A stretch of DNA of 64,000 nucleotides from Flavobacterium branchiicola (GCF_018383905.1 NZ_JAGYWA010000005.1:372001-436000); one strand, 5' to 3'. Positions 28,814 through 38,125 are shown, counted from the stretch's first letter. Notes: generated by a model not told the origin, from the sequence alone. A program made the numbers and translations.

Positions 28814-29617
28814 TTAAATTTTGGTAATCAAAAACTCTACACGGCGATCAAAATTATCTCCCCTTCCCAGCGGATATTTATTGCCACAACCCTGATATGA
28901 CATTCGGTTTTTAGAAACTTTTTTCGAGCTCAAATAATTGAAAACAGTTTTGGCGCGATTCCAGGAAAGTCTTCTTTCGTTGGTGTCTTTGTCGATTCCG
29001 TCGCTGTAAATTTCGGGAGTGCAACATACGTGACCGCGAATCTCAAATTTTAGATTCTTTTGCGTTTGCAGTTTAGTGGCAATTTTATCAAGTTCTTTTT
29101 TTGAAGACGGAGTTAGCTTTGCGCTTCCAATATCAAATAAGATGCTTTCGAGATAGATTTTATCGCCAACTTTCAGATTATCTTTAAACGAAGTGTAAAT
29201 GCCTTTTCCAAAACTGTTACGTTTTACCACGATCAAATCAACCCGACGATTTTTGGTTCTCGTTTCGTGAAGATTTTCTACAGTGTCGGGTTTTACGACT
29301 ATGCGGCCTTTACCTTCCAGAATGACTATTTTGGTTTCATTGAATCCGGCAGAAACCAATAGATTCTGAATCGTATTGGCGCGATTATTAGATAACGCAT
29401 AGTTATACTCATCGTTACCACGATCATCGCAGTAGCCATAAATTTGTATCGACTCTACTTTTGTAGTGTCAATAGATTTAATAAAATTAGTTACAATTTC
29501 GGTTTGTTTGGGAGTCAGATCATATTTGTCAAACTCAAAATAAATGGTTTCAATGGGTTTTTGTTGTGCCGATAAATTGTAAATAATAAACAGAAATAAG
29601 GGTAAACAAATTTTCAT
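28814..29617 (-). CDS. Tandem OmpA-like domain protein
   Basis: 267-residue exported protein with signal peptide MKICLPLFLFIIYNLSAQ. Unusually it consists of two OmpA-type peptidoglycan-binding domains and no beta-barrel. The first (about 22-130) contains YFEFDKYDLTPKQ, GYCDDRGNDEYNYALSNNRA and VILEGKG. The second (about 160-267) contains LFDIGSAKLTPSSKKELD, RGHVCCTPE, ERRLSWNRAKTVFNYL and a final DRRVEFLI. It is the last gene of a tight minus-strand series (rnpA, DUF4349, S41 protease, this gene), starting 8 bases after the protease stop. A role in tethering outer membrane and wall is likely. Confidence 0.87.
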   Translation of the reverse strand: MKICLPLFLFIIYNLSAQQKPIETIYFEFDKYDLTPKQTEIVTNFIKSIDTTKVESIQIYGYCDDRGNDEYNYALSNNRANTIQNLLVSAGFNETKIVILEGKGRIVVKPDTVENLHETRTKNRRVDLIVVKRNSFGKGIYTSFKDNLKVGDKIYLESILFDIGSAKLTPSSKKELDKIATKLQTQKNLKFEIRGHVCCTPEIYSDGIDKDTNERRLSWNRAKTVFNYLSSKKVSKNRMSYQGCGNKYPLGRGDNFDRRVEFLITKI

Positions 29618-29625
29618 TTCTTTTT

Positions 29626-31263
29626 TTACATTTTTAAAATCGTTTTGTACTCAGTTTGATTATTTAAAACGTTGACTGCTTTTTTAATTTCTGAATTGTT
29701 TTTGATATAAAATTGATATAAACCTTCCTGATACTGATATCTTTTGATTAACTCTTCCTGAATCAGATTTCGGATTTCTTTTTGATTTTTGTCTAATAAA
29801 GTGTTTTCGCTCTTTTCTAAAGCCGCAAGTAACTGCTGATATTCCGGAGCGATTGTTTCGTCTATTTTTTCGTTTTTAGCTGCGTTAAGCGTGTTTTTTA
29901 ATGCAATCTCGGTCTCTGTATCAAAACTGATTTTATTTGTTTTTAAATACTGCTTAAAACTCGTGTAATCGGCATCACTTACCACAGGGATTTTATCTCC
30001 AAGATTTGGGTTTTTGTAATAATACGTCGTGGCATAATCAAAAATACCATCGTTTTTTAGCAATGCTGTCGTAATTGGACTCATTTTGGTTTCGTCTAGT
30101 TCAATATCCGGCAAAACGCCACCACCGTCATAAACGGTTCTTCCTTTTCTGGTTTTAAACGCATTAAAGTTTTTAGCATCTGTTTTTTGAGCCACTCCAT
30201 TTTTATCTTTATGAGCATAATCCAAAGCCTGAATACAACGACCAGAAGGAGTATAGTAGCGGGAAATTGTAACTTTCAGTTGAGTTCCGTAAGTTAAATC
30301 AACAGAACGTTGCACCAGACCTTTACCAAAACTACGGCTTCCTAAAATTACGGCACGATCAAGATCCTGCAAAGCTCCCGATACAATTTCGGAGGCAGAG
30401 GCACTTCTTCCATTTACTAAAATGGCCAGCGGAATTTGAGTGTCAACTGGTTCTTTGTTTGTTTTGTAAGTGTTATTATGTTTTTCGATTCTTGATTTTG
30501 TAGTTACAATAACCTCATTCTTCGGAACAAATAAATTACAGATATCAATAGCCTCATTCAACAATCCACCCGGATTTCCTCTTAAATCAAGAACGATTTG
30601 TGTTGCTCCATCTGCTTTTAGTTTTTCTAAAGCTTCTTTAACTTCACTAGATGCTTTACGACTAAAATGTGCTAAAACAATATAACCAGTTTTATCATCG
30701 ATTTTTCCGTAAAACGGAACAGATTTAATATCAACTTCATCCAAAATCAATTCAGTTGTCATTGTTTTTCCCTGACGAAGGTATTTTATCGCAATTTTGG
30801 TATTTTTAGTTCCCTTTAGTAATTGCGAAGCATCATCTTTAAAATCGGCAATTAAAACATCACCAATCTGTATGATTTCGTCTCCGGCTTTTAATCCGGC
30901 TTTGTCGGCAGGATAGTTTTTGTACGGTTCGCGAACAATTAATCTGTCTTTCTTCCTGGCGATCATAGCACCAATTCCGGTATATTCGCCCGTATTGTTG
31001 ATTTTGAAATTAACAACATCCTGCTCATTAAAATAAACCGTATAAGGATCCAGACTTCCTAACATGCTCTTAATGGCTTTGTCCATTAAATCGCCCGGAT
31101 TAGTTTCGTCTACATAATTTGTATTGACCGCTTTAAACAGCGTTGTGAAAATTTCTATTTGCTTGGCAATTTCAAAAAAATCGTCTTTGAAACTAGTTCC
31201 AATAAATAAAAACCCTGCCGCAACAGTGGGTACAATGAATCTCTTTTTTAAATATGGATACAT
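29626..31263 (-). CDS. S41 family C-terminal processing protease
   Basis: 545-residue periplasmic protease of the CtpA/Prc type, held by an N-terminal hydrophobic segment (FIVPTVAAGFLFIG). Order: helical cap (30-85), PDZ domain (about 90-170, GIGAMIARKKDRLIV and KAGDEIIQIGD), then the S41 catalytic core with LDLRGNPGGLLNEA, the catalytic Ser in NGRSASASEIVSG (around 287-291) and Lys314 in SFGKGLVQ. The C-terminal 150 residues are helical. It starts 2 bases after the DUF4349 stop and is followed 8 bases later by the OmpA-domain gene, consistent with a cell-envelope operon. Substrates are unknown. Confidence 0.94.
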   Translation of the reverse strand: MYPYLKKRFIVPTVAAGFLFIGTSFKDDFFEIAKQIEIFTTLFKAVNTNYVDETNPGDLMDKAIKSMLGSLDPYTVYFNEQDVVNFKINNTGEYTGIGAMIARKKDRLIVREPYKNYPADKAGLKAGDEIIQIGDVLIADFKDDASQLLKGTKNTKIAIKYLRQGKTMTTELILDEVDIKSVPFYGKIDDKTGYIVLAHFSRKASSEVKEALEKLKADGATQIVLDLRGNPGGLLNEAIDICNLFVPKNEVIVTTKSRIEKHNNTYKTNKEPVDTQIPLAILVNGRSASASEIVSGALQDLDRAVILGSRSFGKGLVQRSVDLTYGTQLKVTISRYYTPSGRCIQALDYAHKDKNGVAQKTDAKNFNAFKTRKGRTVYDGGGVLPDIELDETKMSPITTALLKNDGIFDYATTYYYKNPNLGDKIPVVSDADYTSFKQYLKTNKISFDTETEIALKNTLNAAKNEKIDETIAPEYQQLLAALEKSENTLLDKNQKEIRNLIQEELIKRYQYQEGLYQFYIKNNSEIKKAVNVLNNQTEYKTILKM

Positions 31264-31265
31264 GA

Positions 31266-32117
31266 TTATTCTTTTTTTCTTCTTTTTAATCTTTTTCTAA
31301 TAAAATACGCAAATACGACAAATAAAACTATAAACGGCCAGGAACTTAACAATGAAAGCAATAAATCGGATAAAGTGTAGAATCCAGATTTAGTAGCATT
31401 CCAAAGTTTAGAACCGTATGAAATTTTAATGCCTTCTTTTTCGGGTATTGTTTTATAAAACTCAATAGTAATTGTACTCTCAGAAACACGGCTTTCCAAA
31501 TATTTTAATTGCCCTTCTTTGGATTCAATTTCTTCACGAATAGCAGAAATTTGTTCTTCGATTTCTAAAATTTCACTTACTTTATTGGCTTTCTTTAAAA
31601 TTTCGAGATAGCGTTCTTCGAGTTTTTTCTTTGTTTTTAATCGGGAAGTTAAATCGATAAATTCTTCTGTAACATCATGTGCTGATATATTTTTAACTTC
31701 AAAATAAGAAATACCTTTAGAAACATCATTTATAAAACGATCAAAATTCTGGCTTGGTACTTTTATCGTAAGATTTCTAAAAAGAGTTCCAAAATCTTTT
31801 CCTTCAGAATCATTTATAATTCGAGCTTTATTATTTGTAACCGCTTTTTGAATTTGATTAAAAGAGTTTTCTAAATTATCGGTTTCAAATTTTAAAGTCG
31901 CTTCTTTAATTATTTTTTGCTCGATTTGCTCTTTGAATTTCGGAGGTGACGGTGGTTCTGGAGAAGAAGGATCAGGTTTTTTGTCATAAGCAACGTTTTC
32001 TACTTTTGCAGGCATTTGAATAGAAGAAACAACAATATTATCTTCGTTTGAAGCTCCAGTTTTATTACAGCCAGAAAGAACTAAGACAAAAACAACTAAA
32101 AAGAGAAGATGTCGCAT
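31266..32117 (-). CDS. DUF4349 membrane lipoprotein
   Basis: 283-residue predicted lipoprotein: signal MRHLLFLVVFVLVLSGC (Cys17), a Pro-rich linker, a DUF4349 region with the coiled-coil stretch RLKTKKKLEERYLEILKKA and EIEEQISAIREEIESKEGQL, then a C-terminal membrane helix (WPFIVLFVVFAYFI) ending in RKRLKRRKKE. A lipid anchor at one end and a helix at the other would bridge two membrane faces or lie along one. The family function is unknown. It lies between rnpA and the S41 protease gene on the same strand. Confidence 0.85.
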   Translation of the reverse strand: MRHLLFLVVFVLVLSGCNKTGASNEDNIVVSSIQMPAKVENVAYDKKPDPSSPEPPSPPKFKEQIEQKIIKEATLKFETDNLENSFNQIQKAVTNNKARIINDSEGKDFGTLFRNLTIKVPSQNFDRFINDVSKGISYFEVKNISAHDVTEEFIDLTSRLKTKKKLEERYLEILKKANKVSEILEIEEQISAIREEIESKEGQLKYLESRVSESTITIEFYKTIPEKEGIKISYGSKLWNATKSGFYTLSDLLLSLLSSWPFIVLFVVFAYFIRKRLKRRKKE

Positions 32118-32198
32118 AAAGTTTCAATTTAGAGCTAAAACTACAATTTTTTTATAATTTTCTATCTAATTTGAGAAACAAAGTTGTGTTTGAGAAAA

Positions 32199-32603
32199 CT
32201 AAGACTCTTTTTTAGTTTCAGAATCTGGAGTTTTGTTTACTTGCAGTAAAAATTTTTCAAATAACTGAATCGTTTTGGTATTGATTTCTTCGTAAGATAA
32301 ACGGTCTTTACTTTGGTAAAAAAACATTATAGAATAAGAACCTTCTGCGTTATTCCAAAGTATATGTTTGTTAAGTCTGTAGGTTTCTCTCAAGACTCTT
32401 TTGAAGTAATTTCGGTCTACGGCTTTCTTGAAATATTTCTTAGAAACCGAAACACCAAGTTTGATTTTTTCTCCCGAATTATCTTCCTCCTGACGATAAA
32501 CCAGACGAAGTGGATATTTTGATACCGATTTTCCTTCAGAAAACAGTAATCCAATCGTTGTTTTGCTTTTTAAGCGTTCGTTTTTTGGGTAAGTAAAGTT
32601 CAT
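32199..32603 (-). CDS. rnpA: Ribonuclease P protein component
   Basis: 134-residue RnpA, the protein subunit of RNase P that helps mature tRNA 5' ends. Motifs: FTYPKNERLKSKTTIGLLF at the start, KLGVSVSKKYFKKAVDRN, and the basic signature DRNYFKRVLRETYR in the RNR region. Length and basic character fit. rpmH, its partner in many bacteria, is not adjacent. A TACCTTTG -7-like element lies upstream on the minus strand (32635-32642). It shares a 125-base divergent spacer with the acyltransferase gene. Confidence 0.93.
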   Translation of the reverse strand: MNFTYPKNERLKSKTTIGLLFSEGKSVSKYPLRLVYRQEEDNSGEKIKLGVSVSKKYFKKAVDRNYFKRVLRETYRLNKHILWNNAEGSYSIMFFYQSKDRLSYEEINTKTIQLFEKFLLQVNKTPDSETKKES

Positions 32604-32728
32604 TTAATTCAGAAAAAATTTGCAAATTCTGTGGCAAAGGTACAATTAAACGATAAAAACCGTTATTGTTTTCAATTTTTATACGGCTAAAAATTAATTT
32701 ATTACTTTTGGCAATTAATTTTTTAAGC

Positions 32729-33469
32729 ATGCAAAAGATAATTTCGTATCCCATATCCGTTATTTATTATTTATGTTTTGGATTGTGTTTGGTGGTTTTT
32801 CATCCAATACAATGGATTTGCTTAAATGTTTTTGGTTATCAGGCACACAAAAAAAGTGTTGATTATCTGAATTTTTGGCTTTTAAGATGTACTAATCTTG
32901 TTGGAACTACTTATAAAGTCACTGGAGTAGATGATATTCCGAAAGGAGTTCCAATTATTTTTGTCGCAAATCATCAAAGTATGTACGATATCGTGACAAT
33001 GATTTGGTACTTTAGACGTTTTCATTGTAAATTTGTGAGTAAGAAAGAGTTAGGAAGCGGAATTCCGAGTGTTTCTTTTAATCTGAAACATGGCGGATCT
33101 GTGCTTATTGACCGTAAAGACCCTAAACAAGCTATCCCGGTAATTAAAGGCTTGTCTGAATATATCGAAAAAAATACCAGATCTGCGGTTATTTTTCCTG
33201 AAGGAACACGTAGCAAAACTGGAAAACCGAAAGAATTTGCACAAAGCGGTTTAAAAATCCTTTGCAAATATGCGCCCTCAGCTTATGTTGTTCCGGTTAG
33301 TATAAACAATTCCTGGAAAATGGTGCGCTATGGTATGTTTCCGGTTGGTTTAGGAAATCACCTGACTTTTACAGCACACAAAGCTATGGCTGTAAAAGAT
33401 TATGATTTTGCCGATTTGATGGCTTTAACAGAAAAGGCTGTGGTAGAAGGAGTAAACGAGTATAAATAG
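32729..33469 (+). CDS. 1-acyl-glycerol-3-phosphate acyltransferase (PlsC family)
   Basis: 246-residue membrane-associated acyltransferase that makes phosphatidic acid in phospholipid synthesis. The chosen start (MQKIISYPISVIYYL) avoids 21 extra residues from an upstream ATG at 32666. Motifs: the catalytic NHQSMYD (H-X4-D) box, KKELGSGIPSVSFNLKHGG, and FPEGTRSKTGK. An N-terminal hydrophobic segment (VIYYLCFGLCLVVF) anchors it. A TACTTTTG -7-like element at 32703-32710 is 19 bases before this start, which supports it. The next gene, an acyl-ACP desaturase, begins 50 bases later, so both serve membrane lipid synthesis. Confidence 0.9.
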   Translation: MQKIISYPISVIYYLCFGLCLVVFHPIQWICLNVFGYQAHKKSVDYLNFWLLRCTNLVGTTYKVTGVDDIPKGVPIIFVANHQSMYDIVTMIWYFRRFHCKFVSKKELGSGIPSVSFNLKHGGSVLIDRKDPKQAIPVIKGLSEYIEKNTRSAVIFPEGTRSKTGKPKEFAQSGLKILCKYAPSAYVVPVSINNSWKMVRYGMFPVGLGNHLTFTAHKAMAVKDYDFADLMALTEKAVVEGVNEYK

Positions 33470-33519
33470 ATTTAATTTTTAGTTGATCTAAAATTTAAAT
33501 CCCAAATCTAAAATAAGTA

Positions 33520-34512
33520 ATGTCTATAAAAAACATTAGATTAGAAGTGATGCAGTTTTTGGAAAAAAACGTTGACAGCTTCGTTGAACAGTATTTAATT
33601 CCAGTGGAAAAAATTTGGCAGCCGTCAGACTTTTTGCCTAATTCTGAAGGAGATAACTTCTTTGAAGAGGTAAAAGAATTACGCGAAATTGCTAAAGAAT
33701 TACCATACGATTTCTGGGTTACGCTTGTTGGTGATACTATCACTGAGGAAGCTTTGCCTACATACGAATCATGGTTAATGGATGTGGAAGGTATAAACCA
33801 AGTGGAAAACGGTGGCAATGGATGGTCTAAATGGATCAGACAATGGACCGGAGAAGAAAACCGCCACGGAGATCTTTTAAATAAATACTTGTATTTGTCT
33901 GGTCGTGTGAACATGCGTGAAATCGAAATGACAACACAGCATTTAATCAACGACGGTTTTGATATTGGAACTGGATCTGATCCGTACAAAAACTTTGTAT
34001 ATACCAGTTTTCAGGAATTAGCAACTTATGTGTCGCACAACAGAGTAGCTCAAATGGCTAAGAAGTTTGGTGACAATAAATTGTCTAAAATGTGTAAAAT
34101 GATTGCAGGTGACGAAATGCGTCATCATCATGCTTATAGCGAATTTGTTACCAGAATTTTTCAGGTAGATCCAAGCGAAATGATGTTGGCTTTTCAATAC
34201 ATGATGAAGCAAAAAATCGTTATGCCAGCTCACTTTTTAAGAGAATCTGGACAAAAAATAAGTACTGCATTTGAGCAATTCTCTGATTCTGCACAACGTA
34301 TCGGTGTTTATACAGCAAATGATTATGTTGATATCATGCAGAAATTAATCACCAAATGGGAAATTGATAAAATCTCTAATTTGACTGATGAAGCAGAAAA
34401 AGCACGTGATTATTTAATGAAATTGCCGGCTCGTATGGCAAAAGTATCTGAAAGATTAGTAATTCCGCAGGAATCACACATCTTTAAATGGGTTGAACCA
34501 GCGAGACTATAA
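33520..34512 (+). CDS. Acyl-ACP desaturase (FA_desaturase_2 family)
   Basis: 330-residue soluble di-iron enzyme that puts a double bond into acyl chains carried on acyl carrier protein. The two iron-ligand signatures are visible: EENRHGDLLNKYLY near residue 112 and DEMRHHHAYSEFV near 203, plus an upstream Glu in EEALPTYESWL. Length and helical composition match plant-type stearoyl-ACP desaturases found in Bacteroidota. It follows the PlsC-family gene by 50 bases. A terminator hairpin follows at 34577. Confidence 0.93.
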   Translation: MSIKNIRLEVMQFLEKNVDSFVEQYLIPVEKIWQPSDFLPNSEGDNFFEEVKELREIAKELPYDFWVTLVGDTITEEALPTYESWLMDVEGINQVENGGNGWSKWIRQWTGEENRHGDLLNKYLYLSGRVNMREIEMTTQHLINDGFDIGTGSDPYKNFVYTSFQELATYVSHNRVAQMAKKFGDNKLSKMCKMIAGDEMRHHHAYSEFVTRIFQVDPSEMMLAFQYMMKQKIVMPAHFLRESGQKISTAFEQFSDSAQRIGVYTANDYVDIMQKLITKWEIDKISNLTDEAEKARDYLMKLPARMAKVSERLVIPQESHIFKWVEPARL

Positions 34513-34576
34513 ATTTTAGATTGCAGATTTTAGATTTAAAATTGATTTTTGTAATTAATATTGATATTGAAATTTT

Positions 34577-34619
34577 TGTTGATTGTTGAGGTTTCAAAAC
34601 TTTGACAATCAACATTTTT
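34577..34619 (+). terminator. Intrinsic terminator after the desaturase gene
   Basis: TGTTGATTGT (34577-34586) and ACAATCAACA (34605-34614) form a perfect 10-bp stem followed by TTTTT. Confidence 0.7.
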
Positions 34620-34665
34620 ATTTAAAAGAATACTATTTCTTAACAGTAAATACCACGGAACAATT

Positions 34666-35319
34666 ATGAGTAATCCTGCTTTAATACATAAAACAATCTC
34701 TTTTGTAAAAGAAAAACTAAATGATGCCGAAGGCGGACACGATTGGTTTCATATTGAGAGAGTTTATAAAAATGCACTTTTAATTGCAAACGATACCAAT
34801 TGTGATTTGGTTGTGGTACAGTTAGGCGCATTGCTTCATGATATTGCCGACAGTAAATTCCATAATGGCGATGAAGCTATAGGGCCAAAGACAGCCCGTG
34901 CGTTTTTAGAAGCCGAAAATGTTTCTGAGGATACAATCCAGCATGTAGTCAATATCATTGAAAATATCTCTTTTAAAGGCGGAAATTTTGAAAAGAAGTT
35001 CTCTTCTGTCGAATTAGATATTGTGCAGGATGCCGATCGCCTAGATGCGATAGGAGCAATTGGAGTGGCAAGAGCCTTCAATTATGGCGGATTTAAAAAC
35101 AGAGCATTATACGATCCGGAAATTGCTCCCATGACAAATATGACAAAAGAGGAGTACAAAAAGAATAATGCCCCGACAATAAATCATTTTTACGAAAAGC
35201 TTTTACTCTTAAAAGATAAAATGAATACAGAAAAGGGTAAAGAAATCGCTGCAGAAAGACATCGTTTTATGGAATTATTTCTTGCTCAGTTTTATGCCGA
35301 GTGGGAAGGGGTGAAGTAA
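34666..35319 (+). CDS. HD-domain phosphohydrolase
   Basis: 217-residue soluble metal-dependent hydrolase of the HD superfamily (YedJ-like subgroup). Metal-binding motifs: HDWFHIERVYKNA (first His), LGALLHDIADSKFH (the HD pair) and DADRLDAIGAIGVARAF (last Asp). A terminator separates it from the desaturase gene upstream, so it is likely transcribed alone. The substrate is probably a nucleotide or phosphate ester but cannot be set from sequence. Confidence 0.9.
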   Translation: MSNPALIHKTISFVKEKLNDAEGGHDWFHIERVYKNALLIANDTNCDLVVVQLGALLHDIADSKFHNGDEAIGPKTARAFLEAENVSEDTIQHVVNIIENISFKGGNFEKKFSSVELDIVQDADRLDAIGAIGVARAFNYGGFKNRALYDPEIAPMTNMTKEEYKKNNAPTINHFYEKLLLLKDKMNTEKGKEIAAERHRFMELFLAQFYAEWEGVK

Positions 35320-35334
35320 ATTTTTATTAAAAAT

Positions 35335-35463
35335 TTAGCTGATATATTTATACATCATATAGAAATAAGTAATTGTCGCAGCGCATAAAAAACCTAATGT
35401 AAACCACAGTAATCGGGCAACTCTGTTGTCTCTTATTATTTCCATTCTATCTTCTTGTGTCAT
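35335..35463 (-). CDS. Small membrane peptide, 42 residues
   Basis: A short frame starting MTQEDRMEIIRDNRVARLLW, with one membrane-spanning stretch (LLWFTLGFLCAATITYFYMM) and a short tail KYIS. A charged cytoplasmic N-terminus followed by a helix is typical of bacterial small membrane proteins. It converges on the HD hydrolase gene (15 bases between stops). I do not recognise the family. Support is its composition and clean hydrophobic pattern; comparison with relatives would settle it. Confidence 0.55.
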   Translation of the reverse strand: MTQEDRMEIIRDNRVARLLWFTLGFLCAATITYFYMMYKYIS

Positions 35464-35565
35464 TTTAGATAAGTTTTAGAAATCAAAAGTAACGACAGAA
35501 AATATACAAACAGGTCATTTTAGGCTTTTAAAATAGCAGAATAAGACATTTTTATACCTTCAAAC

Positions 35566-35609
35566 AAAAAAGCTTCAGATAGATTTTAATTTCTATCTGA
35601 AGCTTTTTT
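35566..35609. terminator. Strong bidirectional terminator of the feo operon
   Basis: An 18-bp perfect stem (AAAAAAGCTTCAGATAGA and its complement) around an 8-base loop, with A-runs on one side and T-runs on the other. It ends the feoA-feoB-peptide operon on the minus strand, 42 bases past the last stop, and would stop transcripts from the other side too. Confidence 0.85.
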
Positions 35610-35650
35610 ACTTTGCAGCTATGAACCTTTGCTTCTTTGTTTCTATCTTT

Positions 35651-35776
35651 TTAAGAACATCCACAATCAGTTCCGTTACCGCAGTCTTTTTTCTTTTTGG
35701 ATTTCCAGAAGAATTTTTTGATCAAAAAAGCAACTGCAAATCCTAATATAGCAAAGGCAATAATTTCCTGTATCAT
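35651..35776 (-). CDS. FeoB-associated Cys-rich membrane peptide
   Basis: 41-residue peptide: one membrane helix (IIAFAILGFAVAFLIKKFFW), a basic stretch KSKKKK, then DCGNGTDCGCS with three Cys. This is the pattern of the FeoB-associated Cys-rich membrane protein family. It begins 6 bases after the feoB stop in the same direction. A role in iron delivery through FeoB, perhaps like FeoC, is inferred from position. The terminator at 35566 follows. Confidence 0.85.
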   Translation of the reverse strand: MIQEIIAFAILGFAVAFLIKKFFWKSKKKKDCGNGTDCGCS

Positions 35777-35782
35777 AACTTT

Positions 35783-37882
35783 TTATTTTAAGAATTGATA
35801 GGCTAATAATGCTGTAAAGTAAGCCAGACCACTCATAAACACAAGTTGCATTGCCGGCCATTTCCAGGAATTAGTCTCTTTTTTAGTGATTGCCAGTGTA
35901 CTGGCACATTGCATGGCAAAAGCATAAAACAGCAATAAGGATATTCCCGTTGCAAAATTGAATACTTTTTGCCCATTTTCAGGATGAATTTCCTGCTGCA
36001 TTTTACTTTTTATGGTTGCTTCGTTGTCACTGTCACCAACACTATAAATTGTGGCAAGCGTTCCAACAAAAACTTCGCGGGCAGCAAACGAACTAATTAA
36101 CGCAATCCCGATTTTCCAATCGTAACCCAAAGGCGCAATTGCAGGTTCGATTGCTCTTCCCATTAAACCGATATATGAATTCTCTAATTTTTGAGAAGCC
36201 ACTTCGTTTTCAAACTGAGCTTCATCAATTTTGGTGTCTGCGAATCTTTCTTTTACAATAGTTTCCGCCTCATTAAAATCTTTTCCCGGACCATAAGAAG
36301 CTAAGAACCATAAGATAACAGAAATCGCTAAAATGATTTTACCCGCACCAACCACGAATGCTTTGGTTTTCTCGACAACATTGATTCCCACATTTTTAAA
36401 AAGGGGTAATTTATAACTTGGCATTTCGACCACGAAATACGTTTTTGAGTCCAATTTTAAAACCTTATTTAAAATATAAGCCGATATAATTGCTGTAGCA
36501 AATCCTAAAACATAAAGAAACATCAATGTTAATCCCTGAAGATTTAAAATTCCAAAAACACGTGTACTCGGAATTACCAACGAAATGATAATGGCGTAAA
36601 CAGGTAATCTTGCTGAACAAGTTGTGAATGGCGTTACCAAGATCGTAATAAGGCGTTCTTTCCAGTTTTCAATATTTCGGGTTGCCATAATTGCCGGAAT
36701 TGCACAGGCAGTCCCCGAAATTAAAGGCACAACACTTTTACCCGAAAGCCCAAATTTGCGCATAATTTTATCCATCAGGAAAACAACACGGCTCATATAA
36801 CCGCTTTCCTCCAGAATGGAAATAAACAAAAACAAAAAGGCAATTTGCGGAATAAAGATTATGACACCACCAATTCCCGGAATAATTCCCTGCGAAAGCA
36901 AATCGGTCAAAATACCACTTGGTAATTCTGCTGCTGCCCAAGCGCTTAAGGATGCGAAAGTGCTGTCAATAAAATCCATTGGAATTGTTGACCAGCTAAA
37001 TATCGACTGGAATATTAAGAATAAAATAGCAAAGAAAATAACGTAACCCCAAACTTTGTGCGTTAAAACACGATCCAGTTTAGCGCGAATGTCTTTTGCC
37101 ATCGAAGCATCGACTTTTAAACCTTCTTTAAGAACCTCATTGATAAACTGATAACGTTTAATAGTTTCCTTTTGCTGTAATCGTTTTAATTCTGAATGCG
37201 ATTTGGTAAAAGTACTTCTGATTTCATTTCGGTCTAAATTCGAGAAATTAACGTCTTGTGTAATAACAAGCCATAATTTATATAAAAGCTGATTCGGAAA
37301 AGCATGTTGCAACTTTTCAAAATACGGTTCATCAATTACTGAAGCATTTAAGCAAGGTTCATGCGGAATCGTTTTATAAGAAACAATAAGGTTTTTTAAT
37401 TCTTCAATTCCCAAACCTTTACGTGAACTTACAAGAGCTATTTTAGTTTTTAGTTTTTCTTCTAAATACGGAATGTCCAATGTAATTCCTTTACGCTCCA
37501 TACGATCAGACATATTGATTACCAGAATTGTCGGAATTTCAAGGTCTTTTATTTGAGTGTAAATCAGCAGGTTTCTTTTCAGATTTTCAACATCTGTTAC
37601 TACAACTGCTACGTCTGGATATAATTTGTCGTTTTTGTTTAGTAAAAGTTCAATTACCACACTTTCGTCCATTGAACTGGCGTTCAAACTATACGTTCCG
37701 GGTAAATCCAGAATGTTGGCTTTAATGTTATGAGGTAATTTACAAAAGCCCATTTTTTTCTCCACCGTAATGCCGGGATAATTCCCAACCTGTTGATTTA
37801 AACCGGTAAGCTGATTAAATACAGAAGTTTTTCCGGTGTTCGGATTCCCAATCAGGGCAACGTTAATATTCTGAATGCTCAT
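35783..37882 (-). CDS. feoB: Ferrous iron transporter FeoB
   Basis: 699-residue Fe(II) importer in the inner membrane. The N-terminal G domain has the G1 motif GNPNTGKTS (12-20), G3 in DLPGTYSL, and G4 NMSD. It is followed by a helical linker and the two Gate regions with around eight to ten membrane helices, including the conserved SGTACAIPAIMATR and TTCSARLPVY motifs. It overlaps the feoA stop by one base (TAATG). Downstream lies the Cys-rich FeoB-associated peptide. Length and order are standard for Bacteroidota. Confidence 0.97.
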   Translation of the reverse strand: MSIQNINVALIGNPNTGKTSVFNQLTGLNQQVGNYPGITVEKKMGFCKLPHNIKANILDLPGTYSLNASSMDESVVIELLLNKNDKLYPDVAVVVTDVENLKRNLLIYTQIKDLEIPTILVINMSDRMERKGITLDIPYLEEKLKTKIALVSSRKGLGIEELKNLIVSYKTIPHEPCLNASVIDEPYFEKLQHAFPNQLLYKLWLVITQDVNFSNLDRNEIRSTFTKSHSELKRLQQKETIKRYQFINEVLKEGLKVDASMAKDIRAKLDRVLTHKVWGYVIFFAILFLIFQSIFSWSTIPMDFIDSTFASLSAWAAAELPSGILTDLLSQGIIPGIGGVIIFIPQIAFLFLFISILEESGYMSRVVFLMDKIMRKFGLSGKSVVPLISGTACAIPAIMATRNIENWKERLITILVTPFTTCSARLPVYAIIISLVIPSTRVFGILNLQGLTLMFLYVLGFATAIISAYILNKVLKLDSKTYFVVEMPSYKLPLFKNVGINVVEKTKAFVVGAGKIILAISVILWFLASYGPGKDFNEAETIVKERFADTKIDEAQFENEVASQKLENSYIGLMGRAIEPAIAPLGYDWKIGIALISSFAAREVFVGTLATIYSVGDSDNEATIKSKMQQEIHPENGQKVFNFATGISLLLFYAFAMQCASTLAITKKETNSWKWPAMQLVFMSGLAYFTALLAYQFLK

Positions 37883-38121
37883 TACAAATTGGTTTTGATA
37901 AGTTCAACTTCAATTTCACGAGCAGTTTCTATACGAATAGCGACATGCGAACCGTTTATGTCTAAATATAAAGGATCTCCAAAAGGAGCAATTTGAAGTA
38001 ATTCGACCAAGCTGCCCGGCAAACAACCCATTTCTAATAACTTTAGAGGAATAAGATCGATATCAAAATCTTTGATAATGGCTTTTTCGCCTTTTTTCAG
38101 AGTGTGAATTGTATTTTGCAA
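37882..38121 (-). CDS. feoA: FeoA domain protein
   Basis: 79-residue SH3-like cytoplasmic protein that works with FeoB in Fe(II) uptake. Motifs: LKKGEKAIIKDFD, LLEMGCLPGSLVELLQIAPFG (positions about 28-48) and HVAIRIETAREIEVE. It is the first gene of the operon, with a promoter (TTG-N18-TATTTTTG) just upstream at 38147-38175. Confidence 0.95.
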   Translation of the reverse strand: MQNTIHTLKKGEKAIIKDFDIDLIPLKLLEMGCLPGSLVELLQIAPFGDPLYLDINGSHVAIRIETAREIEVELIKTNL

Positions 38122-38125
38122 GCTT

